Source of the DNA: an uncultured Jannaschia sp.
Lineage (GTDB): Bacteria > Pseudomonadota > Alphaproteobacteria > Rhodobacterales > Rhodobacteraceae
DNA: 64,000 nucleotides
NCBI RefSeq assembly: GCF_947503795.1
Contig: NZ_CANNEZ010000002.1
Span: forward strand, 372,001-436,000
Reading direction: 5' to 3'
Shown: positions 35,111 through 44,500 of the stretch, piece by piece
Layout: every line of letters begins with the position of its first letter
How positions within the stretch are numbered: position 1 is the stretch's first letter
The notes under the pieces: generated by a model
Told to the model about the DNA's origin: nothing
Databases searched by the model: none
The model's input: only the letters and a program-made list of their open reading frames with translations
Translations under genes and position numbers: made by a program

Positions 35111-36439
35111 TCACTCCTCCTTGAAGGCGCGCGCGATCTGATCGGTGATCGGCTTGACGAGGTAGTTCGCCGCCGTCTGTTCCTCGGTCGCGACGTAGAT
35201 CTCGACCGGCATCCCCGGCATCAGCTTGAGATCGCCCAGCTTCTCCATCTCGCCCTCGTCGAGATCGACATAGCCGATATAGCCCGGCTCGCCGGTGGCC
35301 GGATCGACGGTGGTCGCGGGCGAGACGTAGCGCACCGTGGCCGTCAGTTCGGGCGTGGTCCGGTGGTTGAAGGACGAGAAGCGCACCCGCGCGGCCTGGT
35401 CGACATAGACCTGGTCGATGGCGGTCAGAGGCAGGCGCATCTCGATCTTGAGGTCGGCATTGGCGGGCACGATCGTGGCCAGCACCTCGGCGGGCGTGAT
35501 GACGCCGCCGATCGTGGTGACGCTCAGCTCGTTGATGCGACCCGAGAGCGGCGCGCGGATATCCGTGCGCGACAGACGGTCCTCGACGGCGATGATGCGG
35601 TCGCGCAACTCGGAGACGCGGGTCTCGACCACGGCCAGCTCGCGCTGGGCCTCGGTCCGGGCCAGATCGTCGACGGCGAGGATGCGCATTTCCATCTCTG
35701 AGATCCGGGAGCGCGAGCGCGCGATGTTGGCGTCGAGCTCTCCCAGCTTGCCGCGAAGCTGCACGCGGTCGCGGGCGGAATCGTCGAGCCGGGGCGCCTC
35801 CATCAGGCCCCGCGCGACCAGCCCCTCAAGGCGGGCATGGCTTTCCTCGACGAGCACGAGCTCGTCCTCGAGCGCGGCGCGCTGGGCATGGAGCCCGTCG
35901 ATCTCCTCCTCGATCTGGACGATGCCGACTTCCATCTGCTGGCGCTGGTTGCTGCGGTTCTGGAGGTTGCCGCGATGCAGCCGGACCTCGCCCGCGACCA
36001 GCTCGGCCAGCGCGGGATCGGTCAGGAAGCGGTCGGGAAACACGATCTCCTCGAGGCCGTCGCGATCCGCGAGGAGCCGCGCGCGCCGGGCCATCGCCTC
36101 GTCGCGCTGCACCAGCAGGATCGAGAGCTCGGCGGCAGATTGCGCGTCGTCGAGCCGGAACATCACGTCCCCGGCCGCGATCTCGTCGCCCTCGCGCACG
36201 AGGATCTCCGAGACGATGCCGCCGTCGCGATGCTGGATCTGCTTGATCTCCTCGTCGACCTTGACGGTCCCCATGGCGATCACGGCCCCGGTCAGCTTGG
36301 CGGTCATCGCCCAGCCGCCGACGCCGCCGAAGAGGCCGACGGCCAGGACCGCGCCCATGATGATGCGACCGCGAAGCTTGTCGAATGCCGGACGCGGGGT
36401 GGCGGTGCCGGACGGTGCTTTGTCGATATTCATGTTCAT
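35111..36439 (-). CDS. HlyD family type I secretion periplasmic adaptor
   Basis: A 442-residue membrane-fusion protein. One N-terminal inner-membrane helix (about 27-47) is followed by a lipoyl half-motif (IKQIQHRDGGIVSEILVREGDEIAAGDVMFRLDD), a long alpha-helical hairpin (about 105-285), the second lipoyl half (RTDIRAPLSGRINEL) and a C-terminal beta domain ending LMPGMPVEIYVATEEQTAANYLVKPI, all standard for PrtE/HlyD adaptors. It would link the ATPase encoded at 39668-41506 to an outer-membrane TolC, which is not in this window. It is 19 bp downstream of the RTX gene, so the order ATPase, RTX protein, adaptor forms one operon. Confidence 0.92.
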   Translation of the reverse strand: MNMNIDKAPSGTATPRPAFDKLRGRIIMGAVLAVGLFGGVGGWAMTAKLTGAVIAMGTVKVDEEIKQIQHRDGGIVSEILVREGDEIAAGDVMFRLDDAQSAAELSILLVQRDEAMARRARLLADRDGLEEIVFPDRFLTDPALAELVAGEVRLHRGNLQNRSNQRQQMEVGIVQIEEEIDGLHAQRAALEDELVLVEESHARLEGLVARGLMEAPRLDDSARDRVQLRGKLGELDANIARSRSRISEMEMRILAVDDLARTEAQRELAVVETRVSELRDRIIAVEDRLSRTDIRAPLSGRINELSVTTIGGVITPAEVLATIVPANADLKIEMRLPLTAIDQVYVDQAARVRFSSFNHRTTPELTATVRYVSPATTVDPATGEPGYIGYVDLDEGEMEKLGDLKLMPGMPVEIYVATEEQTAANYLVKPITDQIARAFKEE

Positions 36440-36458
36440 ATCCTCCTACGGCGCCCGG

Positions 36459-39400
36459 TCAGACCTGGTCCAGGTTGAGCGAATGCTCACCCTGAAGCGT
36501 TACGGTCAGGTCGGTCGTGTCGTCACGGTCGAAGTCGATCTCGATGACGGTGCGCCGATAATCTTCGGTCAAGTCATGGCGGTAGCGGATGTCGGGATCG
36601 GCATTGGTCATGCCGGCCGCGTAGGCGGCAAAGGCCCCTTCCGCGCCCTCGGTCACCTCGCCGTTGCGCACCAGGTAGGTGCCCCCCGGACCCGCGACCG
36701 AGATCACGTCGCCTTCGTCGAAATCCTCGATGTCGAAGGCCGAATGGACCCGGCCGACATGGTCGCCCGCGCGGAACTCATAGCTGTCGTCGCCGCCATT
36801 GCCGCGCAGGGACGCGTGACCCCCGTCGGCGATGAACCGGTCGTTCCCGGCGCTGCCCACGAAGGCTTCGAAGCCCCCGAAGCTGTCCGCGCCGATCGAC
36901 TGCCCCTCGGCCATGCGTGCGGCGAAGTCGAACGTGACCCCGTCCGTGGCCTCGGAGTAGTCGAGAATGTCGACCCCGTCGCCGCCGTCGAAGCGGTCAT
37001 CGGCGCCGTCGTCGCTGGCGATGACATGGTCCTCGCCGATGCCGCCCTCGACCTCGTCGATGCCGGCGCCGTCGATCAGGATGTCGTCGCCGGAGCCGCC
37101 GAGAAGGACGTCGTCCCCCGCCCCGCCGTCGAGCGAGTCGTTGCCTTCCTCGCCCTTCAGCCGGTCGTCGCCCTCATGGCCCATCAGGACGTCATCGCCC
37201 TCCTCGCCGTCGAGCAGGTCGTTGCCGGCGTCGCCCCAGAGGATGTCCTCGTCGTCGCCGCCGCGCAGGAAGTCGTTGCCCTCCCCGCCCTGAAGCCAGT
37301 CGGCGCCGGCCTGGCCCGAGAGCCAGTCATCGCCCGCGCCGCCGATCACCTCGTCGGCACCGTCGCCGCCCTCCAGCGAGTCGTCGCCGTCACCGCCATC
37401 CAGCGTATCCGCGCCGAGACCGCCTTCGAGCGTGTCGGCCCCCTCGTCGCCCGCGAGCATGTCGTCGCCCTCGCCGCCGAGCAGGCTGTCGTTGCCCGCG
37501 CCGCCGGACAGGTCGTCCTGTCCTGCGCCGCCGGTCAGTTCGTCATCGCCGGCATCGCCCGCGATGGTGTCGTCGTCGTCGGCGCCCAGCAGCGTGTCCG
37601 CGCCGTCGCCGCCCGAGATGGCATCGGCCCCGGCGCCGCCGTCGAGGCTGTCCGCCCCGGCATCGCCGTCCATCACGTCATCCCCGGCACCGCCGGAAGC
37701 CACGTCATCGCCCGATCCCGCGCGCATCAGGTCATTGCCCGCGCCGCCGTCCATCACGTCGTCGCCCGCACCGCCGAGCATCAGGTCGACGCCGTCGTCG
37801 CCCGACATCACGTCGTTGCCGTCATCGCCTTCGAGCCGGTCGTCGCCCGCCCCGCCGGACATCACGTCGTCGCCCGTGCCGCCCGAGAGCGCATCCACGC
37901 CGGCGCCGCCTTCGAGCGCATCCGCGCCCGCGCCACCCGACAGGATGTCGTCGCCGTCGCCGCCCGCGAGCTGGTCGTCGCCTATGCCGCCGAAGAGCTG
38001 GTCGTCGCCCGCGTCGCCGTCGAGGACATCCGCCCCCGCGCCGCCATCGAGCTGGTCGTCGCCGTCGCCGCCGGACATGCTGTCATTGCCCTCGCCACCG
38101 GTGAGCGCATCGTTGCCCTCTTCGCCGAAGAGCAGGTCGTTGCCCCCGTCACCGGCCAGGACGTCGTTGTCGGCGCCCCCGACGAGGTAATCCGCCCCGG
38201 CACCGCCAGAGAGGTCGTCGGCCCCGGCATCGCCCTCGAGCCGGTCGTTGCCCGCGTCACCCGCAAGCCGGTCGTTGCCCGCGCCGCCATAGAGCACGTC
38301 GTTCCCGTAGCCGCCCGAAAGGTCGTCGAGACCCGCATCGCCCGACAACTGGTCGTTGCCCTCGCTTCCGAAGATGATGTCGTCATCCGCGCCGCCCGAG
38401 AGCATGTCGTCGCCCTCGCCGCCGTCGAGCATGTCGAACCCGGTTCCACCGGTGATGATGTCGTTGCCTTCGCCGCCCGACAGGATGTCGTCGCCGCTGC
38501 CGCCGTCGATCAGGTCATCGCCCGCACCGCCCTCGATATCGTCGTCATCGGCCTCGCCATAGAGCGCGTCGTCGCCCTCCAGCCCGAGGATGGTGTCGTT
38601 GCCGGCACCGCCCGCGATGATGTCGTGACCGGTGCCGCCGACGAGGTAGTCGTCGCCATCGCCGCCGATGATACGGTCGTCGCCGGCGCCGCCATAGACG
38701 ACGTCGTTTCCGGCGAGCGCGACGATGTCGTCATTGCCCTCGTGGCCGTCGATCCGGTCGATCCCGGCCGAGCCGCGCAGCAGCTCGCCCGAGGCGGTGC
38801 CGTCGATCTCGTTGCGCAGGATGTCGAAGGTCGCGAACTGCGAGATGGCGTTGTAGCCGTCGCCGATCGAGTAATCGATCCGCACTTCGCCCAGGGTCTC
38901 GCCATCGGCGATGAAGACCCAGCCATCCTCGGTGGCGCGCAGCTCGCCGCCCTCGACGCGGTCGATCCTGACGACCATGCGGTCACCTTCGGGATCGACG
39001 GTCTGGCCCAGGAGATGCGCCAGGCCGATCGCGAGCATCGCGCCGCTGCCGACATCGGCCAGCCGCACGGAGGTCAGGTTGCGGGGCGCGCGGTTTTGCA
39101 CGCCGTCCGCGCCGCCATCCTCGTCCCCGTCCATGCCGTCGTCGAGCGACAGCTCGGACCGGAAGCCTTCGGGGATCTGCCAGCCGTCGCTGAACGTGGC
39201 GCCATCGCTGGTCACCTGCATCGAGCGGAAGGGCGGCAGTTGGGAATTCGCACCGAATTCGGTCTCGAAGCTCGGCAGGAAACCGTTCGACCGGCCGGGC
39301 GCGAGCGCCCCGCCGAGCGGCCCGAAGATGAAGTCGGCAAGGGACGCGCCCTCCTCCGCTTCGACGTCCTCGGGATCCTCCTCGGGGGTCTTTTGGTCGG

Positions 39401-39671
39401 CGGCGCCCGGCACGAGCCGTAGAGCGTGGGCGATTGGGGCGCCGCCGCCATTGCCGTCCTCCGCGGGCCCGACCGGTTCCGGGGTGACCGGCTGGGATTG
39501 GGCTGCGGAGGCAGGCAAGAACGATTTCAGGTAAAGGGCGAGCGAGACGAAGCCGAGGACGACGGCGCCGATCGGGCCGTTGCCGGATTTCTCGGCCGGT
39601 CGCAGGGCGAGCGGGTCATCCTTGACGGGCGCTGGCCCGGTGGATTGCTTGTGCGCTTTGACATCGATCAC
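36459..39671 (-). CDS. RTX calcium-binding repeat protein with N-terminal membrane segment
   Basis: A 1070-residue protein. A 30-residue polar head is followed by a hydrophobic segment (about 32-55, IGAVVLGFVSLALYLKSFLP), a Pro/Glu-rich linker, a cadherin-like domain (about 195-290) and more than 600 residues of GGxGxDxxx nonapeptides (about 298-905), predicted to form calcium-filled parallel beta-rolls. The C-terminal 160 residues are a non-repetitive domain ending in a short hydrophobic tail (LNLDQV) that could be the secretion signal. Type I substrates normally lack an N-terminal helix, so this one may stay cell-attached. It starts with GTG 39671, overlapping the ATPase stop as GTGA. Confidence 0.9.
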   Translation of the reverse strand: MIDVKAHKQSTGPAPVKDDPLALRPAEKSGNGPIGAVVLGFVSLALYLKSFLPASAAQSQPVTPEPVGPAEDGNGGGAPIAHALRLVPGAADQKTPEEDPEDVEAEEGASLADFIFGPLGGALAPGRSNGFLPSFETEFGANSQLPPFRSMQVTSDGATFSDGWQIPEGFRSELSLDDGMDGDEDGGADGVQNRAPRNLTSVRLADVGSGAMLAIGLAHLLGQTVDPEGDRMVVRIDRVEGGELRATEDGWVFIADGETLGEVRIDYSIGDGYNAISQFATFDILRNEIDGTASGELLRGSAGIDRIDGHEGNDDIVALAGNDVVYGGAGDDRIIGGDGDDYLVGGTGHDIIAGGAGNDTILGLEGDDALYGEADDDDIEGGAGDDLIDGGSGDDILSGGEGNDIITGGTGFDMLDGGEGDDMLSGGADDDIIFGSEGNDQLSGDAGLDDLSGGYGNDVLYGGAGNDRLAGDAGNDRLEGDAGADDLSGGAGADYLVGGADNDVLAGDGGNDLLFGEEGNDALTGGEGNDSMSGGDGDDQLDGGAGADVLDGDAGDDQLFGGIGDDQLAGGDGDDILSGGAGADALEGGAGVDALSGGTGDDVMSGGAGDDRLEGDDGNDVMSGDDGVDLMLGGAGDDVMDGGAGNDLMRAGSGDDVASGGAGDDVMDGDAGADSLDGGAGADAISGGDGADTLLGADDDDTIAGDAGDDELTGGAGQDDLSGGAGNDSLLGGEGDDMLAGDEGADTLEGGLGADTLDGGDGDDSLEGGDGADEVIGGAGDDWLSGQAGADWLQGGEGNDFLRGGDDEDILWGDAGNDLLDGEEGDDVLMGHEGDDRLKGEEGNDSLDGGAGDDVLLGGSGDDILIDGAGIDEVEGGIGEDHVIASDDGADDRFDGGDGVDILDYSEATDGVTFDFAARMAEGQSIGADSFGGFEAFVGSAGNDRFIADGGHASLRGNGGDDSYEFRAGDHVGRVHSAFDIEDFDEGDVISVAGPGGTYLVRNGEVTEGAEGAFAAYAAGMTNADPDIRYRHDLTEDYRRTVIEIDFDRDDTTDLTVTLQGEHSLNLDQV

Positions 39672-41506
39672 GACTTGGCACCTCCCGCTGCTTTCTTGGC
39701 CACGAGACGGCGTGTCTCGGCGGCGACTTTAGGCGAGGACCCTTGGGCCCCCTTGGCCTTGGCACCGGCCGCGGTGGTCGCGGCGGGCTGCATGTCCGGC
39801 GTGCCGGGCTGCGCATCGGGCGCGGCCTTGGGCGCCAGGATCTCTTCCTTCGGACCGAAGGCCGAGAGCTTGCCCTGCTGGACGATGCCCACGAGGTTGC
39901 AGGCCTGCAGCGCGCTGGGCCGGTGCGCGATCACGATCGCGATGCCGCCGCGGGCGCGGACGCCCTCGATGGCCTTGGTCAGCGCCTGCTCGCCCTCGGG
40001 GTCGAGGTTGGCGTTCGGCTCGTCGAGGACGACGAGGAACGGGTCACCATAGAGCGCGCGGGCGAGGCCGATGCGCTGACGCTGTCCGCCCGAGATGGAC
40101 GTACCCATCGGCCCGAGCTCCGTGCGGTAGCCGTCGGGCAGGCGCACGATCATCTCGTGGACCGCGGCGGCCTGTGCCGCGGCGACGATGGCCGAGGCGT
40201 CGGGCTCCTCCTCGAGACGGGAGATGTTCTCCTCGACCGTGGCATCCAGAAGCGAGACGTCCTGCGGCAAGTAGCCGACATGGACGCCGCGCTCCTCGTC
40301 GCTCCACTGCGCCAGTTCGGCGCCGTCGAGGCGGATGGCACCGCGCAGCGGCGGCCAGATCCCGACCAGGGCGCGGGCGAGGCTCGACTTGCCGCCACCC
40401 GAGGGTCCGATGATGCCGACGGCGTCGCCGGCCCGGACCTCGCAGCTGACATCGCTGAGGATGACGCGGCCGGTCGCGGGGGCCGCGACGGTCACGCCCT
40501 CGAGCTTGAGGGTCATGGTGGGCTTGGGAAGCTGCATCGGCTGCGGCAGCGCGGCCAGCACCTCGACGGTGTCGCGGACGCGGCCCCAGGCGCCGCGCGC
40601 GGCGACGATGTGCTTCCAGTTGCCGATTGCGAGGTCGATGGGCGCCATGGCCCGCGACGCGGCGATGGTGCTCGCGATGATGGCACCGGCCGACAGCTCG
40701 CCCTTGATGGTCAGGTAGGCTGCGAGCCCGAGGACCGCCGATTGCAGCAGCATCCGCAGCACGCGCGACATGGCGCCGAAGCTGCCGGTGATGTCGCTCG
40801 TCTTCGTTTGCAGTTCGAGGTGACGCTCGTTGGCGCGGGTGAAGCGCTTCACCGCCCGGCCGACGAAGCCCATCGCCTTGAGGACCTCGGCGTTGCGGGC
40901 GTTGGAGTCCGCGATCTGGTTGCGCACGATGGTCGAGTTCTGGGTGTCCGCGCTGAAGCGGCGGGTCAGGATCTCGGTGATGACGGCCAGCGTCACGAGG
41001 ACGAAGGCGCCGCCGATCGTCAGTGCGCCCAGCGTCGGGTGCAGCATGTAGACGAAGATCAGGAAGAGCGGCATCCACGGCAGGTCGAAGATGGCGACCG
41101 GCCCCTGGGAGCCCGCGAAGGTGCGCAGCGTGTCGACGTCGCGCCCGCGCTCGAGCGCCTCGGAGGTCGAGTAGCCCAGCCGCGGCATGTCGACGACGAC
41201 CTGGTGCGCCACCGGCGCCAGGCGGCGGTCGAGCCGCGCGCCGATCCGCACCAGCATCTGGGCGCGGATGATGTCGAAGAAGCCCTGGAAGACATAGAGC
41301 CCGATCGCGAGGGCCGAGAGCGCGACCAGCGTCGGAACGCTGCCGCTGACCAGGGCCCGGTCGTAGATCTGGAGCATGTAGAAGGAGCCGGTCAGCGCCA
41401 GGACGCTGATGACACCCGAAATGATGAAGAGAAATGCTGAAAGTCCTTTCAGACTTCCGACGACTTTCGCCGCTGCACCGCGAACTTTCTTGGACTTGCC
41501 AGCCAT
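39668..41506 (-). CDS. Type I secretion system permease/ATPase
   Basis: A 612-residue PrtD-type exporter: transmembrane domain (about 20-300; GLSAFLFIISGVISVLALTGSFYMLQIYDRAL is the first pair) fused to an ABC ATPase domain with Walker A GPSGGGKSS, the signature SISGGQRQRIGLARAL, Walker B FLVVLDEPNANLD and the switch His in VIAHRPSAL. No N-terminal peptidase domain is present, as expected for RTX exporters. The C-terminal 60 residues are Ala/Lys/Pro-rich and low in complexity, beyond the usual family end. ATG 41506 gives the normal N-terminus. It is probably the exporter of both neighbouring RTX proteins. Confidence 0.93.
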   Translation of the reverse strand: MAGKSKKVRGAAAKVVGSLKGLSAFLFIISGVISVLALTGSFYMLQIYDRALVSGSVPTLVALSALAIGLYVFQGFFDIIRAQMLVRIGARLDRRLAPVAHQVVVDMPRLGYSTSEALERGRDVDTLRTFAGSQGPVAIFDLPWMPLFLIFVYMLHPTLGALTIGGAFVLVTLAVITEILTRRFSADTQNSTIVRNQIADSNARNAEVLKAMGFVGRAVKRFTRANERHLELQTKTSDITGSFGAMSRVLRMLLQSAVLGLAAYLTIKGELSAGAIIASTIAASRAMAPIDLAIGNWKHIVAARGAWGRVRDTVEVLAALPQPMQLPKPTMTLKLEGVTVAAPATGRVILSDVSCEVRAGDAVGIIGPSGGGKSSLARALVGIWPPLRGAIRLDGAELAQWSDEERGVHVGYLPQDVSLLDATVEENISRLEEEPDASAIVAAAQAAAVHEMIVRLPDGYRTELGPMGTSISGGQRQRIGLARALYGDPFLVVLDEPNANLDPEGEQALTKAIEGVRARGGIAIVIAHRPSALQACNLVGIVQQGKLSAFGPKEEILAPKAAPDAQPGTPDMQPAATTAAGAKAKGAQGSSPKVAAETRRLVAKKAAGGAKS

Positions 41507-41536
41507 GTCGATCCCCCCGGATACGATACGCTTGAG

Positions 41537-41567
41537 AAAAATCCGGGCGGCCCGGAGGCCGCCCGGA
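41537..41567 (-). terminator. Rho-independent terminator after the peroxidase gene
   Basis: On the minus strand an 11-bp perfect stem (TCCGGGCGGCC at 41542-41552 paired with 41557-41567), a 4-nt loop and a following run of five T (41541-41537). This is the clearest intrinsic terminator in the window, placed 13 bp after the peroxidase stop and 31 bp before the start of the secretion ATPase gene. Confidence 0.9.
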
Positions 41568-41579
41568 GGCACTGGTTAA

Positions 41580-44500
41580 TCAGAGCATGAAGTCATCCGA
41601 CGACAGGTCATGCCGCCCCTTGATGTTGATCGAGAACTCCGACCCGTTGTCCCCTTCGAGGTTGCCCTGGACGACCGTGTAGTCGCCGTCCGCTCGCGTC
41701 TCGTGGGAGACCATGACCTCGCCGGTGCCGGTGAAGGCGTCCGAGACCAGGGCCAGGGTGCCATCCGACATCCCCGTCAGGTCGATCCGGTCGCCCGGCT
41801 CGAACCCGGTGATGATGTCACCGTCGGCATCTTCGGCCGAGAGGAAGCGGTAGGTGTCAGCACCCGCGCCGCCGTCCATCTCGTTGACGCCCTTGCCCGC
41901 GGTGACAACGTCGTCGCCCGAGCCGCCGAGGAAGTTCTCGACGTTCCAGAGGACATCGTTGCCCGAGTCCGCGCTCTGTGCGCTGCCTCGGCCGTTGGTG
42001 CCGGAGCCGAGATCGGCCGTGATGTTCGACATGATGGCCGACATATCCAGCGTGTCCGTGCCGGTCCCGCCTTCGATGGCGTCGCCGTAGTAGACATCGC
42101 TGCCGTCGCCGACGCTGGCGAGGAACATGTCGTCCCCCTCGCCGCCGACTACGAAGTCGTTGCCGGCACCAGCGTCGATGAAGTCGTCGCCTTCGTCACC
42201 GAACATCCGGTCGTTGCCGGCGTCGCCGAACATCATGTCATTCCCGGCGCCCGCGATCATGTTGTCGGAGCCTTCGCCGCCGAACATCATGTCGTTGCCG
42301 CCCAGACCGAGCATGTTGTCGGCGCCGTCGGTGCCGAACATGGCCTCGGCGATCTCGGAGCCGACGATGGCGTCGCCGACCGCGGGCGACTGATCGTCGT
42401 TGCCGTTGTCGTCGTTGCCGTTGTCGTCGTCGCCGCCGTTATCGGCACCCCCGTCGTTACCGTCACCTGCCCCGTCGTTGACGGAGTCGAAGATGGTGTT
42501 GTCGAGGCCCTCGATCCCGCTGTTGCGGTCCACGATCGAGGCGAAGGTCGTGTCCTCACCGAACTGCTGGTAGAAGTCGAAGTTGTCGAACTGATCGATG
42601 TAGTAGAACCGATCACCTTCCTGCAGACGGTCGAGCTGCTCGTGGATGACGACCCAGAAGGTCTGACCCACCATGCCGCCGTTGACGTGCTTCTCGGCCA
42701 GGCCACCGACCCAGAGGTCGACGCGGTCGATGCCCTTGACGATCTTCGCACCGTTCTCACCATCCAGGAGCGTGAGCCCCGGGTTGACCGCGACGAAGGC
42801 GTCGATCTCTTCCTGCGTGGACAGGACGAGGTCGGGATAGGCCTCCATCAGCTGCGCGATGACTTCGTTGCTCAGGCCGTTGCGGGCCTGGAAGTCACCC
42901 CAATCGGCATAGGGCGAGAGGTCACCGGCCAGGCCGACGGCTTCCGCGATATGGCGGTTGGTGGAGGCAGCCAGATCGGCGCGGACCTGGTTCAGCGTGC
43001 CGAGGCCGATATCCCAGCCGCGGGCGACGTTGAAGGAGAACAGGTCGGCATTGACGCGGACGAGATCGTTCCGAACCGCATCGACGATGTTGAAGTCGAC
43101 CTCTTCTGCAGCCTGCGTCGTCGCCCCCTCGAGGATCGCCTTGGTTCCCAGCTGGGTGTAGCCCGGCTGCGGCACGTAGCCTTGCGGCAGCGGTCCGTTG
43201 AAGGCTTCGGCTGCGTTGGTCGGGTTCAGGAAGGCATCGAAGAGCGGCACCTGGATCGGATTTCCATCCGGTCCCATGACCTGAACCGTCTCGCTGATCA
43301 TCGAGTGGCCGAAGCGGTAGACCGCAGCCGCGAACTCGTGGCTGATCCGGGCATCGACGGTATCGTCGTAGCCGTCCCAGCCATGATCGCCCGTGCCGCC
43401 ATCCGGATCCCGCATCCCGCCGAGCAGCATGTCCGCGAAGTCCTCGTAGACGACCCGCTGGTACTCGGCGACGTTCAGCAACTTGGCCGCCTGGAACACC
43501 TCCTCGGGGCTGCCTTCGAAGCCGGAGGCCACGAGATTCTCGACGTGGAAGGTGTGGTTCCGCGCCCAGATCGTGTGGATCGAGGTCAGAGCGACGTTCT
43601 CGTTGGCCCGTCCGTCACCGGCGATACGGTGATCGAGCAGGTTGAGATACGGGTTGGTGTCGATCAGCAGCGCATGGGTGGAGCCCATGAAGTCCGATGC
43701 CATCATCTTCACCATCTCGCCGTCGATGGCCCCGGTGGTCTCGTCGACCAGACCCGGGAACGCCTCGCGGAAGCTCTGCGCGCCGTTCGGCAGGGACGGA
43801 TCGGTGAAGATCGTGTCCGCAGCCCAATGGTGCTCGATGAGATCGCGCAGGGTCGGGAGCAGGTTGAACTCCGGATCCGACGGATCGGGCTCACCCGAGA
43901 GCAGCCGCATGCCGAAGCCCTGGTTCCCGTCGCTTTCGCGGAGGAACTGACCGACCAGCTCGTGGCTTCCGTAAGCCTGGTTCTGGTCGATGAAGGGCGA
44001 CGTCTTGTTGACGTGCATCGGGTTGCCGTCCGCGTCGTGACCGACGACCTGGGCCCGGGTCAGATCGGCCGGGTTGTCCGAGGTCGGGCTACGCTCGGAG
44101 CCTTCGCCACCGATGGCGATGGTCCCGTTCGCGCTGTCCTTGGCGATGAACGTCAGGCCGTGGTCGAAGTACTGACCGAAGGCCGTGAACAGGGCGTTGG
44201 CGTTCTTGGCGCTGGTCGCCAGGTCCACCTCCTGATCACCGAGGACATTCGAGATCGTCCGCGGGTCGAGCCCGTCGAAGATCGGATTGACCTCGCGGTT
44301 CCCGGCATCGTCGGCATCGCCGTAGCGCGCCTCGGTCAGCCGGATGAACGGCTCGTCGGCGGCCCCGAACTCGGGGTTGGCGATGTTGTTGCCTTCACCG
44401 CTCAGGGTGCGGATGCCGGCGGCATGTGCGCCGTCATCGCTGCCCTCGAAGGGTGCGAGACCCTTGACCAGGTTGGACAGTCCGTCGAGATCGCGCTGGG

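Noticed and set aside
36900-38800. Tandem DNA repeats that could suggest a CRISPR array
   Set aside because: The periodic DNA is coding for degenerate GGxGxDxxx nonapeptides; there are no identical repeats separated by unique spacers.
36600-39422. Long open frame on the plus strand opposite the RTX repeats
   Set aside because: Its repetitive VVARAA/VVALA protein is the mirror of the GGxGxD coding repeats. The minus-strand product has a proper fold and an operon context.
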